A stretch of 64,000 nucleotides of DNA from assembly GCA_036874045.1 (NCBI GenBank), contig CM072342.1:22501-86500 (forward strand), read 5' to 3'. Position numbers and translations under genes: made by a program. Positions 56,601 to 64,000 of this stretch are shown here, one piece after another (positions within the stretch are counted from its first letter, which is position 1; every line of letters starts with the position of its first letter). Below the pieces are notes generated by a model, which worked only from the letters and a program-made list of their open reading frames with translations, was not told the DNA's origin and ran no database searches. Origin of the DNA: Cymodocea nodosa (lineage: Eukaryota; Streptophyta; Magnoliopsida; Alismatales; Cymodoceaceae).

Positions 56601-59600
56601 CTGCGAGTGTAACGATCACAAAGTTAGAACCCATCTCATAATACATATAAGCATAGCTTCCGATCTTAGACAATAATTTGAGCACAGTTAAAGGTGAGAT
56701 GTGCAGATGTATCCATGACATCCATCTCTGAAAAATATAGTTTCTACCTGCTATTATTTTAATCCAAATGTTATAAACCTCTGAACTGTACGTGTCATCC
56801 ATCTAGTTAATCAAATTACCTTCATATCGAGCAAACAGCGAGAATGCAGTTACTATTCTTTTTTTCTTCAATTTCTTGGAAAATCTATTGAACCTACTCT
56901 ATCCATTTTGAAAGGGTGTGCTACATTATTTTGAAATGAGCTTAGAATTAATAGTATAATATGGTACATACTCTGAGGTCCTGAAGTTGTGCTTCCGTAA
57001 AGCCACCTTCCTTTTTTGTTCCTGATCTTGCCATAAGGCTGGTGATCCATTTAGCAGCTTCACTGTAGTCATTCTCTGTGGCTCGGAACAATTGCAACCT
57101 AAAATTCTGCATGAATGAAAGTCCCAGCAAACCTTCTCTCTTGAAGTATGGGTGTGCCAATGCACCTTTGGCACTTGTTCTTTGTCGTGCTCTGTAACGG
57201 ACCATGGATGTTAAAAGCTCCCAACCAATGCCCCCGTCTAAATCTAACAAGTCAAACCCTCTACGTAATTCAGGGCTGGCACGGGGCTCTACCATATTCC
57301 TCCATGCAACCATGTCATATTCACACCTCTTTAATTGCCGATTGAATTGTATGAGGCCATTATCAGAGCGCATCGAGGAAAAAACCTGCAAAGTAAGATA
57401 TCACACATGGTAAATGATGTAAAGAGTGTTGCCTGTTATCATATGACTGTTTATATATTTAATAATTAAAGATTTGATCATAGATAAAAATACATAAAAG
57501 AAAAGAATTAATATGATCCGACCTCATGCTGTTGTTGGAAGATATAATTGAGTAATTAGATATCCATTTATATCCAACCCTACATATATCCTGTAATCTC
57601 TCATTAAATTTAACATACAACAAATCATCTTCTACCCTCTCTCCATGATATCAGAGTTTAAGTAAAACTCTAGACAGCCATCACCCACCACTGTCCACCA
57701 TCCACCCAAAACCATCACCATTCCCCACCATCATCCAGTCCACTGTTGCCACTGACCCTTCTCCCACGTCTCCTACTGCCAAACATCCAACCATGCCGGT
57801 ACAGCTCCAAGCTGTGTTTTCCACTTCCGCCAGTGCTACCAGGCCATTATCATAACTCTTTAAGTGTCACACATGAAACTGTGACTATACTTCACAACAG
57901 AATAGTGTTAAGTACAAACATCCACATATTTTTGATGTAGCTTGTATCAACATGATTCAAATGAAAGCTTTGAAATGCTTATAGTCTAATGTTCTAACTA
58001 CATTGTACTTAATCAATAAAATACCTTCTACACTGTTAGGGGAGAAGTTTCCTTATATAGACTTCACCCAAATACTAATTTTTTCTCCCTCCCACTTAAG
58101 GTGTTTAGATGTGTTACTTTTGAACATGACTTGTCTTTTGCTCTTGACAAGTTAACCTTCTAGTCTGTGTTTTTGTTAGACATTCTCATACACAAGGGGT
58201 TAATATTTTCATCCCCCTATAAAGCATTACTTAGTCTCTGTTAATGCCACTTTTTTTGAGTCTCAGTTCTTTTTTGAGCTTACTAATAATATTACAGATG
58301 TTCCTCTCCAAATTTGATTGAGTTGCCAAGTACAAATGGAGGCAACTCTACGACTATGAAACCAAAAGTTCAACATGCATTATAGGTATATCACAGGCAT
58401 CGAGAAACATAACTCTTACACCTAAGCCATCTTCATCCATGAATACAAGTCCAATTAAATCACCAAAACCTTCTAAACTACCTATTACCTTACAAAAGGA
58501 TAAACAGACTTCCACTACACATCCTATTTTCCATTTTGTATCTTATGATCATCTACACCTTTTCAAAAATGTGTATTGTTTATTTCATCTAAGTCTACTC
58601 TCAAAAAACAAACCATTCCAAAAGGCAACAATAGATAAAGAGATGTCTACTATTACATCTCATAGTACATGGGAATCAATACCTCAGCTTGTAGATGCTA
58701 GCATCATCACCTATGGATCAATATTCATTGTGAAGCATAAATTTGATGGTATAGTGGATAGATACAAGGCAAGGCTTGTGGCTTCAACCAAACTTGAGGT
58801 AGAGTAGAGACATTTTCTTTGATTATGTTGAATTCAATTCAAGTACTTTTGTCAGTGGTCATCAACCAGACATAGCTACATCAATTGAATGTAAAAAAAT
58901 TATTTCCTTATGATGACCTCATCAAGTAGGTGCTAATGAAACAATCCCTAGTGTATGTTATTCAAGGGGAAGATGGTGTGTCACCTGCAGAAGACTATTT
59001 TTGGCTTGAAACAGAGTCCACATTTATGGCATGGTTTCACCTAACAGTTCAGATTGACGATCTTTTGTCAATCCAGATCGGTTTTGGTCAGATCCAAGGC
59101 AATCTCCAACTATATTTTTGATTTCCATCAAGATCAATCGATCCAAATCAATAGATTGGTCAATTTAGAGTGTTTTTATAGTTACATCATTACCAGATTG
59201 ACTAATCATTTAAAAGGATTAGTTGATCACTATACCTACTGATACTTAAAACCTTGGTGCATGGTTTAAAAAAGTTAGCAAAGTAGTTGAGCAGAGAGAT
59301 TTTAGGAGATACATGATTGACCATTCAATATTCTACAAGAAGTTTACAACTAGATGCATCATTCTTGCAATTTATGTGAATGATATATTAGTGACAGGTA
59401 GCAATTCTACATGGATATTAGAGACAAGAGTATCATAACATAAATTTTATCACTAAAGATATAGGCAAATCACAATATTTCTTTAATATTAAGTTTGCCT
59501 ACTCCAAGTAGAGGATGTCATTATCCCTAACAAAATGTGTTGGATGTGCTATAGGAGACAAGACTCTTAAATTGCAAACCTGAAAGCATGCCCATAGAAC

Positions 59601-62600
59601 AAAACCCAAATTTTTGGTATGATACTTCAAAGTGCTTGGAGGACCTAAGACACTACAGGAGATTGATTGACAAGCTCATTTATTTAATAGTCACTCCACC
59701 TGGCATTACCTTTACAATTTAGTTTGCTTTCCTAGTTCATGTATGCACCTAGAGCAGCTCATTAAGGAGTTATCTATATGCTTGCCTACATTAAAGAAGC
59801 TTCCAAGAAAAGTATGGCCTATGGGAAACAAGATCATCTCAATATTAAGGGCTTTCTAACTCTAACTATGTAGGAGATAGGCATGACAAAAAATTCACTT
59901 TGGATTACTACACTTATGTTGGGAAATCTTACAACTTGGTGTAACAAAAAATAAAATGTGGTATCCAAATCCAATGCTAAAGCTAAATACAAGGTCATGG
60001 CCCAAATCATTTGTGAGATGTGAATAAGGTCTTTTCTAATGGGGTTTGGACTTGATGTTAAAACTCCTTTGGATATGCATTGTGACAATTGAGCTGCCAT
60101 ATTTATTATGAGTAACCCTACTTTCCATAAGAGAACAAGATACATTAAGTTGACTGTAACTAGTTCACTATATCCATGATATAGTGATATGTGGAATTAC
60201 CCCATATTGAATCTTTGAAGCAAATAGCAGATCTGTTCACCAAAGGCATGGGTGTTAATTTTTTAGCACACTTCAACATCAAATTAGACATAATTGATAT
60301 ATATGTTTCAACTTGATGATAAGTGTTAGAGGCTATTATCATATGAATTTTTATTTATGTATTGTTGAAGGGTGTGATTAGATTATTAGATACTCAATTA
60401 TATCTAATCCTACATATATATCTTGCAATCTCTCATTAAGGTTAATAATATACAATAAATTATCTTCTTCCCTCTACACAAAAAACACACAACTAGAATT
60501 AAAGAATGTGTTGTCATTGCAATTTTCACCATACATCCTAATGAATTGAAGAAAATAATCATGTAATTAAGTGTAAAACCCGTTATTGGTAGTTTGTAGT
60601 TAACTAAAATAGCGCTGAAACAGAGTTATCCTTTGCAATGCTATTTTTCTATCCCAGTGATTCCTATAGTAGTGAAGACAGGAGTATGTATTCATTCTTT
60701 GCCTTACCATTTGCAAAAATATAAGTCCAACACTGTAGATATCAAACCTGTCAGGCAAATTCATCTGCAGAAGAGTAAACCATCAAGAAAAACATTGTTC
60801 AAAACAAATAGTGGATAGTCCTTCTCTTGCAGCAAACCTGCCATAGAACTGGGGACAATGCCGTTGCCATTGGAGCAGACGGTGCTGAGGGAGTCTGTGT
60901 ACTCATGATGTACTGTTCAGGAGCTGCATATCTGCAATGACAGTGCTTACAGCTTCAAAGATATTGTCGATCCCAGTAAGGAGAGTTTATATTTTCTTAC
61001 AGTTCCAATGAGGAAGATCTCGTAGCAGGATATAAATATTCTTTATTTGAAAGTTCTAGAAGAAGATTTAAAATAAGTGCACAAAAATGTGTGGAATGAT
61101 GGAATTAAGAAGTAAATTTGAAATTCACTTGAACTTCAATACAAAATATGTAATTGAAACACACGTACATAGATGCTGGTACAAACTAAAAGAGGAAAAA
61201 AATGTTCGATCGAAGAAAGATAATTATCATGTTACTAAAATAAAATAAAATTCTGGGAGAGCCCAGCTATGGTACATATTAAGCATGTTAGTAATCAAAA
61301 CTAAGAAGGGAAAGAAAGAAAAACTACTCTGATATGGGTTAAGGTTAAGGACAGTCCACTAAGCAAACGAAGGATAAGGTTCAACAATCGATCCGGCTCG
61401 GTTTTTCAGACGCGCAATCCCGAAACCTACTGTAATATCGACAATATGGCGGATCGTATGATTCATCGTGGACGGTCGGTGCCAGATTGACAAATCATTC
61501 GATCCGACGCATTTTTTGACTTGCCATAGGATTTAGAGATGGGTTCTCCGCCGAAGCCGCCATCGATCGTTGAAGCCTCCACCAAAGGGTTATCCGCTGA
61601 CTGCTGAAGTCTTCGCCGACCAAAGAAAGATCTGCCTAAGCCTCCTTTCCACCACCGTAACCCATTAGGGTTTTCACGCGGGAAGGTAGGAAGGGAGTAC
61701 GATGACGCCGACCTAGGGGTTGAAGCAGGCAAAGAAAAAAAAGAAAAGAAAAGAAAAGAAAGGAAAAGAGAAGGTGAAGAAAGAGAAAAAAAAAAATACA
61801 TAAAAAAAGTATGTTTAAAAAAATAATGAAGGTATTAAAAATCACGAAAAATGTTTATATTTTTTTAATTTTTTAAAAATTATGTTTGTTTATAAATAAT
61901 ATTAAACCTATCCCTTTTATTCTCACAAATTTTATTTTATTTTTTAAATTAATTCACATGAGATTTTGTTAAAAATATATTTACTACATTATAGGAATAA
62001 AAATTTACAACTTATTCTAAAATCTTATAATCAACAAAATTTTTAATTATGGAGAGTATGGAAATTCTCTTGTTATTAATTTGTGATCCATGCATGAATT
62101 GTAACCTAGACTCTATAGAAATGTAACATGATAAATATTGAATTGTAATTTTGATTCTATTAAAATATAACCTTATATATATTAAAATATAATTTGGTTT
62201 CTATTAAAATATAACTAGAATATATCAAGAATAAGTGTGAGAACTAGAATATATCCCACCTAGAAAATGAACAGAGGTATCCTTTGTCAAGTTTTTTTTT
62301 TAGCAGTTGGCAATCAATTCATTCAAGGAAAAAGTACAAGCTTATCTAAAAGATAGGCGAAGAAAATACAAAGAAGAGGAAAAAAGAGAGTAAAAGAGCA
62401 ATCAAACCAAAACCAAAGAAAACAAATGATAACGGCCGCACAAAATACAACTGTAAACCAAACAGTACACACGTATTGTCACAAAATATAACACTCACCC
62501 ATGGAAACAAGCTAGTGACTAGCACGCCATAGATGTATTAATGCCCACATGATATTGTCACTCGTATTGTGTTGTTACCATCCTGGACCAAAGCACCTGC

Positions 62601-63875
62601 TCCATCTAATCCTCTAGTAGTGAGCAATTCACCCCTCTAAAAACCTTCCTATTCTACTCGCCCATTTGAACATCAGTTCACCAGAGGAATCGCCAACAAC
62701 ATCTTCCTCCACCTTCTTGAATGCTAAAGCTGAGGACCCTACTTCCATACCTCCAAATATGACTCCACCCTTCAAACTGACACCAAGCATCACCCAACTA
62801 AACCTCCCACCAATACCTCTCTAGACACCCAATAGACAGATGTTAAGCCAATTCCACAGCCCCTTTGCATAGCCGACTGTGCAAGCACTACCCCTACATG
62901 ACCAACCAGTTGAATAATTGCAGCTTAGTCAGGGCTGCAAAGTTCCAAATGCAGCCAGCAAAGCTGAACACATCAAAGCTACTTTGATGCCAGCTGAAAA
63001 TATCAAGAACAAAGCAAAGTGCCAACAAAGTATAATAGAGAGAAAGGTCCATAAACACAGCATCCTCAACATATCCTATGAAAAGGGATATCCCATATCA
63101 ACCCTACCTCATGACTTACAAAACACTAATAACTTACCATCACGAGAAGTAGAAATGTGAAATAGGTTGGTAGAGGACAATTGAAGTGGACGATCTGACA
63201 CTTAAACATCTATCATTCCACACTTTCAGCATCATGCCACATTGGACCACTTCCACTTCCACTGCCTCCAAGATCCCTTTCCAAAGGCCTTTACCCAACT
63301 CAGTGCTCATCTACCAAATTTTAATTTCCCCCCATAACAATTAGTTGAGATAACCTTCTGCCACAAGACCACCACTCCATTGCTGCAAGACTCTGTAACC
63401 ATTTCCGAGATAAGGCTAAATTGAAGTCTCACAATTCTCTAACAACGAGCACCCCCTCTATCCTAGGCCTCCTCAACTTCTTCCAAGACACCAAAGCATA
63501 CACCTTATGAATCCTACACTTTTCCCTCTTCCATAAAAAGTGACTCGCAATACTCTCAATACACTGATGCACCCCAATCATGATCCTAAACATAGACAAA
63601 AAGTCGACTGTCAAATTTGACAGGACAATGGAGAGAAGAGTGAGTTTGCCACCCCATGAAGGGTGAGCTAGTAAAATGCTTGGTTTCACCATTAAAAAAG
63701 TAAATAATTTTTAAGATACATAATAAAATCTCCAATAAGTGGTACAATCTTTGAAAGAACATTTGATTATTCAACGAGTACCTAGGATCCAAAAGGAATT
63801 CCTTAGGAATATAGTTGATCCCAACACGCAAATCTGCAGCTGCTCCAAGATCAATGATCTTAAAACTACGTGCAC
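56424..63875 (-). CDS. STN7: STN7 thylakoid protein kinase, 3' part of gene, five exons
   Basis: Known: STN7 is the thylakoid serine/threonine kinase that phosphorylates light-harvesting complex II in state transitions and long-term acclimation, activated through plastoquinone and cytochrome b6f. Seen: five minus-strand exons (63,875-63,782; 60,931-60,838; 60,764-60,708; 57,385-56,972; 56,600-56,424) joined by GT-AG introns with consistent phases, coding about 278 residues: the DLG metal-binding motif ([14 protein letters not shown]), the APE motif ([10 protein letters not shown]), [13 protein letters not shown] (subdomain IX), and the STN7-type C-terminal extension with a TAA stop. The N-terminal kinase lobe and transit peptide lie beyond 64,000. 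No stop or frameshift in any exon, so it is probably functional. The introns of 2.85 and 3.32 kb contain transposons. STN8 is the nearest alternative; the TPSAPSAP and [12 protein letters not shown] stretches favour STN7. Confidence 0.93.
56972..57385 (-). CDS. STN7: STN7 penultimate exon
   Basis: 414 bp, 138 codons, phase 0 at both ends. [70 protein letters not shown], then donor GTATGT. It covers the kinase C-lobe end and following helix region. Confidence 0.95.
58050..60310 (+). pseudogene. Copia 4 pol remnants
   Basis: Integrase end ([16 protein letters not shown]), reverse transcriptase pieces ([47 protein letters not shown] with YVND for YVDD), and RNase H fragments ([23 protein letters not shown]). 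The frame changes many times. Confidence 0.82.
59038..59258. mobile_element. 221-bp insertion with 9-bp target duplication in copia 4 RT
   Basis: GCATGGTTT occurs at 59,029-59,037 and 59,259-59,267. Removing the intervening 221 bp rejoins the reverse transcriptase at its conserved Ala-Trp-Phe. Right end on the minus strand: ACCAAGGTTTTAAGTATCAG. I see no convincing inverted termini. A 9-bp duplication suggests a Mutator-type non-autonomous element; other families are possible. Confidence 0.7.
60708..60764 (-). CDS. STN7: STN7 57-bp exon
   Basis: 19 codons, [19 protein letters not shown], between acceptor CTGCAG and donor GTAAGG. It carries the invariant Asp of kinase subdomain IX. Confidence 0.95.
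60838..60931 (-). CDS. STN7: STN7 exon with APE motif
   Basis: 94 bp, starting with the last base of an Arg codon, then [20 protein letters not shown] to SPVLWQ. Acceptor ATTGCAG, donor GTTTGC. Confidence 0.95.
61046..61379. other. STN7 intron sequence, nothing recognised
   Basis: Ordinary AT-rich intron DNA. Confidence 0.6.
61380..61735. other. GC- and CpG-richer block inside an STN7 intron
   Basis: Contrasts sharply with its flanks (for example GATCCGGCTCGG, GCCGAAGCCGCCATCGATCG). A minus frame 61,801-61,463 gives a proline/arginine/glycine-rich segment with no known domain. It adjoins the inverted AT-rich repeat and may have moved with it, or may be a captured 5' gene end. Not called as a gene. 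Confidence 0.4.
61730..62050. repeat. Inverted copy of the 303-bp AT-rich repeat
   Basis: Reverse complement of the units at 38,966-39,605: CATAATTAAAAATTTTGTTG, ATAAGATTTTAGAATAAGTT, then the AT-rich part and the pyrimidine tract (a purine tract on the plus strand, 61,735-61,795). Confidence 0.88.
62292..63700 (-). mobile_element. 5'-truncated L1-like LINE in an STN7 intron
   Basis: Minus strand: reverse transcriptase end ([57 protein letters not shown]), then decayed distal sequence ending CCAACTGCTAAAAAAAAAAC, with the poly(A) read as ten T at 62,292-62,301. 5' truncation and an A-tail are LINE hallmarks. Same sense as STN7. No coding capacity left. Confidence 0.85.
63782..63875 (-). CDS. 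STN7: STN7 exon with DLG motif
   Basis: 94 bp: [30 protein letters not shown] and the first two bases of Arg. Donor AG-GTACTC at 63,781. Acceptor TGTAG at 63,876; the exact start could differ by a base or so. Confidence 0.9.
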
Positions 63876-64000
63876 CTACACCATACAGAAACAATTACTA
63901 ATGTAGTTTTGAAAGAAATTTAGAAAATTGCAACCAAAACAATGCAACAAGAATAAATGAAAAGAAATGATTCATTTCTCAACCCATATAATGGGACTAG

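Larger units (their letters stand above)
57427..60480 (+). mobile_element. Copia retrotransposon 4 in an STN7 intron (antisense)
   Basis: LTRs 57,427-57,645 and 60,324-60,480 share TATTATCATATGA and CCTACATATAT..CTTGCAATCTCTCATTAA-type sequence. Primer site TGATATCAGAG at 57,646 (tRNA-Met type, one transition); weak purine tract AACTTGATGATAAG before the 3' LTR. No clear target duplication. Coding is on the plus strand, opposite to STN7, and wholly degenerate. At about 3 kb it is internally deleted. It lies between the STN7 exons ending at 60,708 and starting at 57,385. Confidence 0.88.

Noticed and set aside
61463..61845. Minus-strand ORFs of 69 and 112 codons
   Set aside because: The hydrophobic start is the purine/pyrimidine tract of the dispersed repeat; the rest has no recognisable domain and lies in an STN7 intron.

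Overview
The window is AT-rich plant nuclear DNA, almost certainly from a flowering plant. The evidence is a split gene for the thylakoid kinase STN7 on the minus strand at the right end, around it a dense nest of plant-type Ty3/gypsy, Ty1/copia and L1-like LINE elements, and an F-box protein pseudogene. The species cannot be named from the sequence. No organellar DNA, rRNA, tRNA or CRISPR array was seen. STN7 is the only host gene that looks functional.

Layout. 1-13.3 kb: a large minus-strand Ty3/gypsy element with a tRNA-Asp-type primer site near 11.3 kb and a polypurine tract near 0.47 kb. Read along its own strand it has an unusual order: zinc knuckle, protease, reverse transcriptase, RNase H, integrase, accessory ORF, gag capsid region, then an F-box gene. 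Spacers rich in short inverted repeats separate these blocks. 13.6-15.4 kb: LINE fragment. 16.08-16.3 kb: second gypsy pol fragment. 17.3-19.8 kb: a GC-richer block and a 67-bp tandem repeat. 19.8-37.8 kb: one degenerate satellite array (units near 80 bp, higher-order period near 2.5 kb), split by a solo LTR (23,781-30,655, itself split by a copia element at 25,398-30,398) and by a second copia element (33,722-37,694). 37.8-38.8 kb: internally deleted LINE. 39.0-39.6 kb: 303-bp AT-rich tandem pair. 39.9-47.9 kb: an 8-kb copia element with long LTRs (Sirevirus-like). 49.4-52.5 kb: decayed PIF/Harbinger transposon. 53.96-54.78 kb: a TIR element. 56.4-64.0 kb: STN7, with a copia element in one intron and a LINE plus a dispersed repeat in another.

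Themes. (1) The retroelement frames are broken mainly by stop codons, with few frameshifts in the gypsy element; many stops sit where the family has tryptophan, or at Gln/Arg-like positions, as expected from C-to-T decay of methylated DNA. (2) Short inverted repeats built on TAACTCAACG-GA and TAACTATCCGA recur in the gypsy spacers, in a 42/136-bp tandem repeat block, and in the LTRs of the unrelated copia element. (3) Insertion order can be read directly from target-site duplications: satellite first, then LTR element, then copia. The STN7 exons keep frame and splice sites despite about 6 kb of intron growth.
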